Source: Loxodes magnus
Lineage: Eukaryota; Ciliophora; Karyorelictea; Loxodida; Loxodidae
Assembly: GCA_946699065.1 (NCBI GenBank)
Contig: CAMPDV010000292.1
Span: 310,001 to 374,000 of the forward strand
Direction of reading: 5' to 3'
DNA: 64,000 nt
Each line of letters opens with the position of its first letter. The stretch's first letter is position 1. Shown in pieces: positions 1 to 11,139 of this stretch. The notes beneath the pieces are model-generated. The model was not told the origin of the DNA. It did no database searches and was given only the letters and a program-made list of their open reading frames with translations. The position numbers were made by a program, and so were the translations under genes.

Positions 1-3000
1 AACTTATACTTGTAAATTCATATAAGCTAAAATTTTTTTCAGGATATTGAATATTTGCTTCATTCTTTATTCTTGCTTATTCAAAGTACTTAAATCTATC
101 TAAATGAATAATAAATATCTCAGGCAATTAGAATAGTTCCACAATTGCAAAATTTTATATATTTGAACATTCTTCACATTTAAACTATTATTAACCATGT
201 CTTTAAGCAACATTTTTAAATTGCTAAAAGCAGTTTTAAAGAGCGATTGGTTCTTATTCATAGCTTTATCTTTTATAATTTCTAGATTAAAGGTAGTTTA
301 GATGCTTCAATGCAGAATAATCAAATGTAATCTAAATTGTAAAATGACTTTTTTTAATTATTTAATCAATTTTCTCTGTTGAATATTTTTAAAGCTCATG
401 TCCTTGCTAACATAACGATTTTCCGCAAAAAACACATCCAATTAGATTCTATTTTTTTTCATTATTTGCTTCGATTTTTCTTTCAAATTTTTATTTAATT
501 AATCTAATATAGAATTTTCTCACGTTATAGGTATAATTTTAATCTCAAATTTAATATTATTTAAATTTTTACTTATCGTATTTTTCCTTTATACTTGAAA
601 TTTATTTTCAATATCAGTAAAAAGTTAAGATATAGTCATTTATTTATCCAGATTTATAATTTCCGGAATTTAATAATTACTATTATTTTTTTAAAAAGTC
701 ATGCTATTATTAAGGCATTTGAATTGAATAGATGTTCAATAAAATTATTAGCCTTTTGAAGAGACTTCATAGGCGCATATATAATTTTCACCATTGTTTT
801 TCAAAGCTTATTCTAGTAAATTATAAGAACTTATTTCGAATATCTTATTACTTTCTATTAATATCATTTGATAATTCTTTGTATGATTTTCTATTTCTTT
901 TTATAGTTTATTGACTTCAGAATTTATTTTAATTTGAACTTAAAATATTTATATAGACTTGTTAATATTTTATGGTATAAAAGCGATTTCATATTTAACA
1001 AAAGGTATTTCAATACTTAAAACCGTGAATTGATCATATTTAGAATCATTTATACATCCTTTTTGGCAGGAATACGTTAATTTTGTCTATCCATGAAACA
1101 ACTCAGCGATTTTCGAATCACTTTATTTTCTATAATTTTTCAATTCTTCTTCTGGTTTTGAGTTCGTTTTAGTGATTTTTATATTTACTATTTTATTATT
1201 AGTACTTACCTTGTTGAGACTTTGATGTAGTTGATTAAAGAAATATATAATAAATACTTTTGAATCCTTATTTATTTCATCTTTAAATTATGGAGCTGCT
1301 ACTAAAATTAATTTCTAAAGATAAATAGAATTTAATTTGTAATCTTTTTATCTGTTTATTTCTTTAACTAGGTTTATAAAATTTTAAATCCATTAATTGT
1401 TTTGTTATACTTGATTTTAATTTTTCATATCTTTTTCACATTCATAAGAGATAAGATATTCTACTAAGGGCTAAGTAGTTAAGAGATATTGCAAACTTGA
1501 ACTTAACCAGCTGTAATTTTAATGATGGCCTAAACCTGCCAAATTTTTTAGTTTTATGTTTTAAATATCTTATTTTAAACATTCAAAACTTTCTATTTAA
1601 TTGGATTTTAAATCAACTTCTTCATCTTCATTTTCATTTTTTTCATGCATTTCTTAAACAACCGTACTACATTCTTCTTCTAGTATAATAATATCACTAT
1701 TTTAGATATTTATATCATCTAATTACTAATTTAAATTTTCAATAATTTTTAGATCTTTAGATTGTAAATAAATATTTTTGACATTTGGATTAAAAATCTC
1801 TAATAATTAAGAACTTTCTTTTAGATGCTGAAGTTTTCACACTTTAAATTTGCTAGATCTAAAATATTAAGAAATAAAAGTTTATAGTGTATCACTTCTT
1901 TTTGCATAACATTTGTAAAACAATCTGATTTCTTAGCGTATATATATCACTTTCAAATCCAAAAATTTAATATTTTAATGCTATTAATCAGTTTTAAGTA
2001 TATTGTGGGTGAATGAAATAAGATATTCATTTTTTATCAAGACAGATTCATTTAAATGTTCTTAATTCTTATTTTCTTAATTTATTAGAATGCTTTGATC
2101 ATTATTTGCTTGTTTTTTATATTTTTAATTTTATAAATTTAATTCATCAAACTCAGTTTTAAATTTTTTATTTTTTTCTTCCAGTTATGTAATCTTTTCT
2201 TAAAGCTATTTTATTTCAATTTTCTTTTATTTTAAACTTTCAGTTTAAAATATATATTATTCTCAGATATTTTTATTTTCTTTCTTAAGTTCTTCATTTA
2301 AATTACATATTTTTTAAAGTTTATAACAAATATTTTCTTTTAAAGCCTGCAAATCCGAATTTTTTTTAAGTAATTGATCATACTAATTTGAGATTACGTC
2401 CTTCTCATAATTTAATTCCCTGATTTGATCTTATAGCTTGCCCTTTTCGATTTCAAATTTGTCCTAAAGTTCATTTAATGGATTACTTTGATTTTATTAT
2501 TAGTTAATTTTATTTATAGGTTGTTGATAGCTCTTTATAAATTCTTTATTTTTTACTTTTAGATCTTTAATCTTATTTTCTAATAATTCTATTTTTTTCT
2601 GTTGCTCTTAAATAGTTTCTATATATTATATATTTGAATTTTTATTAAATTGTGCTTGAATTTGCTTTTTTTAACTAAATATTTCGATTTCATAGCTCTT
2701 ATTTAAGTTAATTGTATTTTTACAAAACTCACATATTTACAATTTTTTACCTAATAACTGGTTTTTTTATTTATCTTGATATTATTTTTATTCTAAATAG
2801 CTTTCATTTGCTGAGCTTTTATCATCTTCTACGTTATTTTTTGATTGAATTAGTTAAATTTTGTAGTTTAGCTACTCTTTTTCTTTTAAGATGTCATTTA
2901 ACTATGTTTCCATTTAAGCTTTTACTTTTTCAAGATCTTTAATATTTTCTCTTAAAAAATCATTTTCCTTTTCAGTTTCTTAAAGCTTTCTATCTTACTA

Positions 3001-4339
3001 TTTTTTTTCATTTTAATGAATTGTTAATTCATTTTTTATTTCTTTATTTTTTAAGATTAATTAATGCAGTTATTCTCATGTCTTTACTTTTTGAACTCTT
3101 TCTTACTCTTTTTCATCTCGAAATAATTTGATTCCTTCTTACAGTTATTTATTTTTATTTTTAACATCTATTAAATTTTTCTCGATTTAATAATTTTGTT
3201 ATTTAAGAGTTTAATTTTCTTGCATTAAATTATTATAAGCTATTTAAATTTATTCTTTTTTCTTTTTCATACATGTTTTATGATTAACTTTTTTCTTATA
3301 AAATTTTTTCTTTTAATTAATGATTAATATATTTTAGCTGTTTGAAATTATTTAATACTCGATTTAGCTTTTTTTCAAATCCTTTATTCTTATAATTTTC
3401 TTATTCCATTGGATTTTCATTGTGCCTTTCCAAAATCGTCTTTTTTTAATTTTAGCATTAAATTTTTTGTTTTTATGTCTGTTCTAATTGTTATTTTCTT
3501 TTAGCTAATAAATTAAAAATTTCCAGTTGCTGCTCGCTACTGAATAAAAAATCAACTAAAGAAGACAAATGAAGTTGCTCATGAATATCTTAAAACTTTG
3601 AATTCTCAATTCCTTCGCTTTGCTTTGGAATTATTAATTCTTTTATCTTAAAATTAATTTCTTCCATTTTTCTTTCATACTGTTAAAGCTCTTAATTATT
3701 CTTATCGATGTTTTTTATCCAATCTTATCCATTTTTATTTTCTTGATTATCAAAATTTTACTGTTCTTCCTTTTATTCTTAGGAATATTTTTCTTATTAA
3801 CTGCTTTTTATTTCTTACTCTTCTTTCAGAATTAAAGAGTTCTAATAATTAAAGATTTCACTTTATTGAAATTATTATTACTTTGAAGTGACCGTCTCAG
3901 AAGAATCAATTTCTTTTGAATGCTTTTAGTTATTTTCTTCTAATGTCAACTATATGGATTTTGCTATCTTTTAGTCTTTATTTACCTCTGTAAATTAGTT
4001 ACATTCTTTATGTTCCTCTGTGAAGCATTACATGCATATTCTTTGACTATGAAGCAAACATATGAATAGAAATGGATTCTCGTGTAATTAGCAAACTTCT
4101 TATGAGTTTTTTTTGTCTTATTGTAATTAATTTTCATGTGGTTCTAAGTCTAATCTCTCTTCCAAATTCTCAATATCATCATCAATATTTTCATTGCACT
4201 ATTGACATTTGAGCTATTACCCCGCTTCTTTTTACTAAGACAAGCAGAAGAAGCAATAAACATGACCGCAATTCAATTAAACTGGTAAGCGCTTTCAACT
4301 TCACTCGCTTCCACCACAAGTACATTATTTCGATTCCAT
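1..4339 (-). CDS. TRIM-like RING/B-box/coiled-coil protein fused to a USP-like domain (partial)
   Basis: Read with TAA/TAG=Gln and TGA=Trp from ATG 4339-4337. The N terminus is RING-like (CTCG, then CGHVYCFFC, then CQQC; the first Cys pair is one residue short). Next comes a textbook B-box, C-x2-H-x7-C-x2-H-x4-C-x2-C-x4-H-x2-C, around 4070-3985. A Gln/Glu/Lys-rich coiled coil fills about 3.9-1.9 kb. From 1540 down is a ubiquitin-specific-protease Cys box, GLGHHQNYSWLSSSLQYL, in which the catalytic Cys is Ser (codon 1512-1510). It is followed by FFNQLHQSLN, IAELFHGQTK and YSCQKGC, which fit later USP blocks. The His box would lie outside the window. The frame shifts by one base near 3190-3260; a single-base insertion explains it. 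TGA codons occur at 4295-4285, 3078, 2265, 1839 and a few later sites. Inferred role: ubiquitin ligase scaffold with a probably inactive deubiquitinase fold. Confidence 0.78.
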
Positions 4340-4344
4340 GATAG

Positions 4345-7189
4345 ATAATATTAATTTAATTTTATCTCCAAAGCTATTAAAATTAATCTAAAATAACCTA
4401 GAAAAATAATTAGCTAAATATAAGAAAATTGAACTCACATTAGATGACTGAAGCATCATAAATTTATTTAGGGTATTAATATAGCTTTCTAAACATTTTT
4501 AAGGTATAATTTAAGAAAAATATTTCGAAGCTTTTTGTTATTTTATAGTTACTTTGAGCTAAAATTTTCGAATGCTTATTATCTGATTTTTAAGTTATTT
4601 AAGGTAGAAAAATAATTCAATTTTTATCTTTTGTCTTTTTGCTATTAATAGCAATTTGAAAACTAACTATGTAAAGTATATAGCGAAATACCTAGTGCTT
4701 TAAATAAAACTTGGAACTATTTTATGCATAAGCTTGGTAGATAAAAACCCTTTTTATAAGTAAAATAATCATAAATTTTATCACTCAATTATCGTGAAAA
4801 CTTTAAGGATAAAAAATATCAAAAGCTCTTTCATAAAAAAGCTTAATATTTTGTTCCAATATTTTCAATGAAATTAAGTTATTGATGCTCTTTTAATTAC
4901 CTTCTTTAATAATTTTAAGGATTTAAAGGTATAATTTCATTTTATTTCTTAATGTTGGTGCTAATAAAGATTAAAGAAATTTATTTAGCAAAATTAAAGG
5001 TTATAAGCATATCATTATAATTTTTTATTTGGAAATTAAACTTTTTTTGTTAGACTTTTTAGTACATAAATTCGCAAAATCTTCTAAAATGCAGAGTTAC
5101 TCTTAAAAGTAAATTTCCTAGATTTTAGTAATTTTAATATTAGATTCAATATTTTTCTTTTAGAATAAATTAAAAGCTGATTCATTTTCTTCTAAATGTC
5201 TCTTTAACAAAACTCTAACTACAAAAAATGAAAACTTCGCTCTTAATAAATTTGCTTTTTTTAATTTTTTTACCAATTTTCTTTTTTATATTTTTTTATT
5301 GCTTTGCAGGATTTCTTTAGCATCTAAAAAGAATAAATTTTCTTATAAAATTAACTAAATATTAAGCCTAGAATAATAAACAGTATTAAAAAAATTATTT
5401 ATCTGGCTATATTTCTTTAGTTTTTATTCTTTTGGTTCATTTATAGATTTTAATCACATGAATAAAAAATTATTTTTAGCTATAATATCAAAAGTTTTGT
5501 CATTAAGTTTGATGAAATCATTTCACTTAGGACTCTTACTTTCTCGTTATAGTTATAGTGAGGCAACTAAAAAGTATTTTAAAGTATGCAGCTTATGCTA
5601 ATTTATGTATGTAGACTTAACTATAATTAATTTCAAATAAGCTTTTAAATTAAATACCTTTAATTTTATTTGTTATAGATTATATCTATTCTCTTATTTC
5701 TTTCATTATGAATTTCATTTTTAAGCATAATAATATGATATATTTTATTCAATAACTTGAATCATTTTGCTTACTAAAGCTAGTTTCTTTTCCAGAATTG
5801 AAAATAAACTTTTTAATTTTTTTTCAAAAGTGAAAGATTCTAAACATTAAATTGGATGATAATTATTTCAAAACGATGTATTTAAATGCATCATTTTATT
5901 TATTAGTTCTCCTTGCTTATTTACAAATTCAAACAAAGCAACTGTGCTTATCTAATAGATTTTAAACTGAAGAAAAAAACCACAACTGCTATTTTTTAAA
6001 TTTCGCAAGAATATAATCTCCATAAATTTTCTCATTTCTTCCCTTTCTAAACTTAAATATATCTTTCTTCTAAAGGATTAATGATACTTTTTAACTTTCC
6101 TTTTATGATCTAACCTAGTTATATATGATTAAGTATTTAAAATCTTAAGAGATTTATAGTTTCATTGCTAAAACTAAAAATATCTTAATACATAAAAAAA
6201 TAGAAATTATTATCGTTTTAATTCTTATAACTTGACATTCTATCTTCAATCCCTTATAAAGGATTTTTATTAATCCTTTTTGTTTTAAATTAGTGCACTC
6301 AATGTATTTAGGATTATGCCAAGTTCAATCTTCTTTCTATTGGATATAATATGTTCCAATTTTTGTTAAACATATACTAAATATCTTAGACCTCTAACTG
6401 AAGATTCTAAGAACACAACGTTTTACCCCTAATCTGTCCTCATAAATCCTAAGATTTAAAAATAAATATTTTTTACATGCTTTTGCTTGATATCAAAATC
6501 AAGGATTCTTATTTAATACTCAGAACTAATAAAAACTAGGAAGAATGGAAAATTAATGGAAGCAAATTTATAAGATGCTAATAAAATTCATTCATCTTGT
6601 AAGTACTTTGGTTTACTATTTTCTACTAAGATAGTTTACTTTTATCCGTTTGATATACTTCATTAGCACAAGTTCTAGAACTCATTTAATGAAATTTAAA
6701 ATAAAACTTTAAGTAGTAATCATATTGTAAAACTCAAATTTGTAAATAATCAAGGTCCATTTATTTTTGCACTTTTCTATCTTTTTTCTTTAAAATGAAA
6801 AAACTCAATTCTTAGTTGGATCTTTTTCTTAAAAAAACGAGTAAATAAAAATTCAATAAAAAGAAGAAATTTATAAAAAAGAGGTAGAAAGATTCTATCG
6901 TATTTTTACAATATTTTAGAAGTTTTAAGTATGAAGCTATTTATATTTAATTAGGTATATATATTAAATAAGATAAATTTTGGGAGTAATAAATATCTTT
7001 TGATTATATTTATGTTGAATAGATTAAGCTTAAATGAGATCAAAAAACCTATACTTATAGGAGTTTTATCGGAGGTTATTTTTGCTAATTTTTCTTCGTT
7101 AATGCTCTATCCGCTTCTATCTTCGTAATGAAAAGATGTTCTTTTTGATAAAGTTTTCTGTCTTTATTTATTTTTTAGTCTTCTCTCAT
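4345..7189 (-). CDS. Putative coding region, unrecognised protein(s), frame broken
   Basis: The minus strand here reads as protein-like sequence in the Gln/Trp code, for example KSPKWNDFIKLNDKTFDII near 5530-5475 and CILEDFANLC near 5090-5060. A possible start is ATG 7189, followed by HLFITKIEADRALTKKN. That stretch resembles FITKIETDRSLIKQ in the minus-strand gene at 28.6-29.8 kb, suggesting paralogy. The protein-like stretches are not in one frame (shifts lie between 5.0 and 4.5 kb), and with no free stop codon almost any AT-rich frame stays open. It may be one decayed gene, two genes, or partly non-coding. I recognise no domain. It lies immediately upstream of the TRIM/USP gene in the same orientation. 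Confidence 0.35.
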
Positions 7190-7349
7190 ATTTAATTCTT
7201 AAATTAATTAAATTTTATCTTAATCTTCCAAATAATTATTAACCTTATAAAGCTAAAAATAAGTTTTGCACTCAAAAAACGTTCTTATTGTAAAAAGCTA
7301 GAAAAACCACAAGAAAAAGTCAAAAAATTCTCTTATTAATTAATTAATT

Positions 7350-7640
7350 TCAACTTAAAGAGTTTTGGACTGCAACTTCTTGCAGTTTAACGACCCCAAC
7401 ACTCCCTTCATGGGATAACGGGGATATCCTGTTGCTTTCGAAAAGCAGCTGCCAGGGAGCTCCATCGCTATGGCCAGCCAGGCTTCAAGCCCCTACCAGG
7501 AGTGGATAATCAAAAGGAAGGCGTTCCCTTGCAAAGGTTGACTTTGACCAGGGACTTTCTCAGCGACAGGAAAGGAACTTGTTCCTAGCCATAAAACCAG
7601 AAAGTATGATTCAGAAGGTCAATCTCAGCTCCCACCATCT
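7350..7640 (+). ncRNA. Type I GC-rich structured element, copy 1
   Basis: A sharply bounded GC-rich island of about 290 bases in AT-rich DNA. Two further copies lie at 25592-25889 and 55257-55554. Shared blocks include ATAACGGGGATATCCTG, GGGAGCTCCATCGCTATG, AGGCTTCAAGCCCCTACC and GACCAGGGACTT. Hairpin 1 is ACTGCAA/TTGCAGT at 7369-7386; hairpin 2 is TGCTTT/AAAGCA at 7433-7447. The other copies have different bases in both stems but still pair, which points to a folded RNA. The AGGCTTCAAGCCCC block resembles an RNA polymerase III B box but does not match it fully. It could be a stand-alone RNA, a SINE, or the leader of a gag-like element. Confidence 0.6.
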
Positions 7641-8249
7641 TTTTAATTATTAAAAATTCTCTTATAAATATCTTTCTTTTTATATAATAAATTAAAAGAT
7701 CATTATACCAAAATAGTTTTAAAGTGTATAAATACAAAATATATCCCACAAACTAAGTTTTAAAAAGCATATTTTTTTCAACATAATTGTTTTATTATAG
7801 ATTTGATAATTAAACTCAATCATCTTGATATAAATATTAGTTAACTTATTTTTAATTTATAAGAGTTAAAAATTATATTTTTAACTTTTTTAATAAATTT
7901 AAATGTTTTTTAGTTAAATATTAGATGTTATTTTAGTTATTACTTTCATTCTTTTTTTTATTAAGTATAATATAGAATTTCTATTTGATCAAACGTTATC
8001 ACTATTTATAAAATTTATTTTATGCTAGCTCTTAATGATTTCTGTTCTAATCTGTGTATAAATATTGAGATGTGCAGCAAGATTTTAAAAAGTTTAAAAA
8101 TATTAAGATTTATCAAAACCTTATTAGATTGCATCTGCGAAATAAATTGAAATGCTTTTTGTTTTGTTTATCAAAATTATAAATTTAATATTTGATGTTC
8201 AAAGTAAAATATTTATATTAATTAAATCTAGTATACTATAATAAAATAG
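7641..8249. other. AT-rich spacer
   Basis: No domain, repeat or structured motif recognised. Confidence 0.5.
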
Positions 8250-8655
8250 ATATCGTCTGCTGTTAGGAAAACTAGTAGGCAATCTGGTGCAGTGTATACT
8301 GCATTGCGAGTAATCTTGCACTAGATGCCACCACGGTGAGGATTGTCAAGGCTGAAAGAGACAAGCCTAACTTGCCCGATGGTTCTCACTAGCAGTATGA
8401 ATGTTTTATTGATGGGCCTTCTAATTACCGACTTAATAGCTATCTCTTATTAGGACCTTATTCAAGAAGACTGGAGCGTTTGGTTCAAGATTTGGGAATA
8501 ATTTATAATAGGCAGATTCACCATTTGAGAAACTAACGTGACTCATTGGACTACTAGAATTTTAGCAAGAAGTATGAGAACATTTTATCTTAATATTAAA
8601 TATTAATATTGAAAGAGCTGTGCGTCAACGAGGTACTACGCGCTCTATAATCATT
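8250..8655 (+). repeat. Type II GC-rich element with terminal hairpin, copy 1
   Basis: GC-rich block of about 400 bases that ends in a hairpin of the form AGAGC..TGCGTCAACGAGGTACT..ACGCGCTCT at about 8613-8646. Five more copies in this window share that terminal motif. Internal stems include TGCAGT/ACTGCA near 8288-8303 and AGGCT/AGCCT near 8350-8370. The body differs strongly from the other copies; only the 3' hairpin is well conserved. The gag-like ATG at 8734 begins about 80 bases downstream, so it could be the leader of that element, or a SINE inserted there. Confidence 0.5.
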
Positions 8656-8733
8656 TTTATTTATACATTTATAATATAAATTTTATTTAGTCTAAAATTT
8701 TTTTAATTTAACTTTTCATATATATAACATAAA

Positions 8734-9740
8734 ATGGCTGATTTCAAGAAGGGTTTTTTACCACCTCCTCAGAACAGGAGAGAAAACCAGAAACAAATTT
8801 TCTCATCAAGTCTTCTTCAATTTAACGCTCTTCTTAATAAAAATAACCAGAACTATCTAATAAATCAGAAGAACTTATAAAAAATACTAACTTCTGCAGA
8901 TTTATATAAAGCGGATCGCTTCCATTAAAGGAAAAATAAGAATTGAAATAAAAATTCAGAACAGAAAAGTTAACGCAGTTCTCAACGCTTCCACTGAAAA
9001 CTGAAGAAAGAGATCACTCAACTGAATCGCTAAAAATAATAACGAAGAAGGTAAAATACGATAATTCAATATTGATCCTATTATCTTTGATTTAGACAAT
9101 ACTGAAATAGAACAAATGGATTCTTAGTAGATGAAATAGCTGATTTACCAATTTAATAGAAACATAAAAAACTCGAACTCCTAGAAAGATGAGATGTTTG
9201 TAATAAGTCAGGATTTGATAAATCATGAAGATGATGATGAAATCCATATGGTAGACCGAAGAGCTAAAGCCGGAGTTCACGGGCAAATGGCAAATTTAGA
9301 GAATGATATTTGAATAATGCAAGTGCAAGACGAGAAACAACCGAGTAAAATTAGATTCGAGACTCAAATTGAAAGAAAAAAACCTGTAGAAGCCTTCTTA
9401 AGGAACTCCAATGGAAATAGAGAAGCAAGAAAAGCCATTTCCTAGAGCAAAAAAAGATTCTATATTTGCAACAGCACTTGACATTTATGACGGAAATCTC
9501 CCCAATAGAAAAAAATAAGAAAAATATCTGGAGAAATGTTAAATAATAGCGACTGAAGTAACAAGCGATGGAATTCTTCCCATCGGGAAATGGGAAAATC
9601 TGAAAAATAAAATTCTTAACTCAGATTATATAAAAGAGAAAAGTCAAGGAAAAATGCAAGGCAAGGACAGAACATGCAGGAACGGAGATTTTATACATTT
9701 AAAACTTCAATTAAGCTGGAAGGCGAACAGTTATTTTAAT
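8734..9740 (+). pseudogene. Gag-like protein, frameshifted copy
   Basis: Begins ATG with the family N terminus (M-A-D-F-K-K-G-F). A homopolymer of six T at 8754-8759 puts the frame into L-P-P-P, whereas copies with seven T read F-[FI]-T-T-S-S-E-Q-E. One T is therefore missing, or a slip is needed. In the restored frame the next residues match the copy at 38313 (K-P-E-T-N, then Ser/Gln-rich). Towards the end a strongly conserved stretch reads TALDIYDGNLPNRKKQ. No complete zinc knuckle is visible, unlike the copies at 15.0, 27.8 and 32.6 kb. No polymerase, integrase or endonuclease domain follows. Confidence 0.5.
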
Positions 9741-9907
9741 GATTAATGATTAAATTTTTATATAAAATTTATAAAAAAAATTAATAATTATCAAGCATAT
9801 TTAATCTTTTCTATCTATAAAGATATACACTTATTTAATCACAATCTTTCAAGTAGAGTATTATGAATATAAAATTATTATTATTATTATATAATTTAAA
9901 CTTTATA

Positions 9908-10196
9908 GGGAGGAGTAATCTTCATATTAAACATATAAATTTCTTGGAACTAGGAGGAGGAACGTCGTGTGAAGATTCTTCAAGAATCTTGGCAGAAGTC
10001 AAGAGAACTCTATCAGATAGCATATGATTATTAAATATTAAAGGAGGATTAGAATTCTAATTTTTTGGGTGACATTCCAATCAGAGACCAAAATAAGACA
10101 AAAACGAATTGAAAGATGCTAATGCGTGAGATTTTCCAGAAGATCTTCGATAAAACAAAAACTTAAATTTAAAGAGTCGCGCGCCGATAAGGCACT
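9908..10196 (+). repeat. Type II GC-rich element with terminal hairpin, copy 2
   Basis: Shares a start like AGGAGGA..TCATATT and a segment AAGAATCTTGGCA with the copy at 62471, a middle block around TTTTTTGGGTGACATTCCAATC with the copies at 37531 and 62471, and the terminal GCGCGCCGATAAGGCACTTCGC motif. It follows the gag-like gene at 8734-9740 in the same orientation. Confidence 0.55.
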
Positions 10197-10860
10197 TCGC
10201 ATTTTTATATATAATTGTTTATAATTAAATGCTTTTAAAAGTGACTAATCAAATTTAATTATAAAAAAATAAATTTTTTAGAGAAAATTTGAGATACTAT
10301 ATGATTAAAAAACATTTTTTAACTTTTTAATTTTAATTTTATTATTCTTTCTTTACTCAAAATTATCATTTTTTGATATGATTATTAGAAAAATTTAAAT
10401 CTCAAAAAATAATTTTTGCCTTCCTTTTTATTTTCGTTTTCTTTTAATAGTGTTAAGTAGAAAATAATAAAAAAAATGTTTTATATATTATTAAAGTTTG
10501 TTATAATATTGATAAACTTTTTAGTGCATAAAAATCTTTAAAAATATAAATTAGAAATAAAAAACTAAAACTCTTTTAATTTTATTTATTTATTTAAAAT
10601 ATCAAGTGGAAGAATTATTTTCTCTCATAGTAAGATATTAAAAAGTTCTTTTTGAATTTCAATTTCGAAATTATTAATTTTTTTAAATATTCCAATATAT
10701 TAATTTAAAACCATTTAATGTATAAAATGCTTATTAGTTATAATAAAATATATTATAAAATGATATAGAAAAATGATAATATTTAATGATATTTAAAAAA
10801 GTAATGAAAAAAGTTCCTTAGTTTATTTTAATAAATATTAAATGTTTAATTATTTTCTTA
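10197..10860. other. AT-rich spacer
   Basis: Very AT-rich; nothing recognised. Confidence 0.5.
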
Positions 10861-11139
10861 ATTTAATTTGTAATTAGATTATTTATATTTTTGTTAAATC
10901 AATTTATTTAAAACTAGCAAGCTTATTTAACAAAATTAAGGTTTCTTAACTGATAAATATTTAACTATTATAAATGTGTAAATATAAAAATAATATTTAA
11001 TTTAAGATTACTTCTAAATAAAATAATGCTATATATTACTAATTAATAGCATATATATTTTTTATTAATAATTATCATTTTTTATTTATTATTTCACTGC
11101 ATTTTTTTTTCTTTATCATCTAATTTTGTTTTGTTTATA
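10861..11139 (+). promoter_or_regulatory. Shared upstream region of the RING/LRR family, copy 1
   Basis: About 280 bases that align with the regions upstream of the RING/LRR genes at 35051 and 40275. The last ~130 bases also align with those upstream of the minus-strand copies at 25419 and 55084. Conserved pieces include AAAACTAGCAA, CTGATAAATATTTA, TATTAATAATTATCATTTTT and ATTTCACT, then a T-rich tract just before ATG. It probably holds the promoter and 5' UTR, or simply marks the duplicated unit. Confidence 0.45.

Noticed and set aside
3190-3260. A 15-16-base heterotrich-type intron explaining the frame change in the TRIM/USP gene
   Set aside because: A 16-base intron would fit the shift, but no GT..AG segment of that length was seen at the switch point; a one-base indel fits better.
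7440-7540. tRNA or 5S-like gene in the type I element (B-box-like GGCTTCAAGCC)
   Set aside because: The first B-box base does not match, no correctly spaced A box is present, and no cloverleaf could be drawn.
7350-7640. Group I or group II intron
   Set aside because: No recognisable core pairing or domain V-type hairpin; the elements do not interrupt a recognisable gene.
8240-10200. The two type II elements flanking the gag-like gene as long terminal repeats
   Set aside because: They share only the terminal hairpin motif; their bodies are dissimilar, unlike the near-identical direct repeats of an LTR pair.
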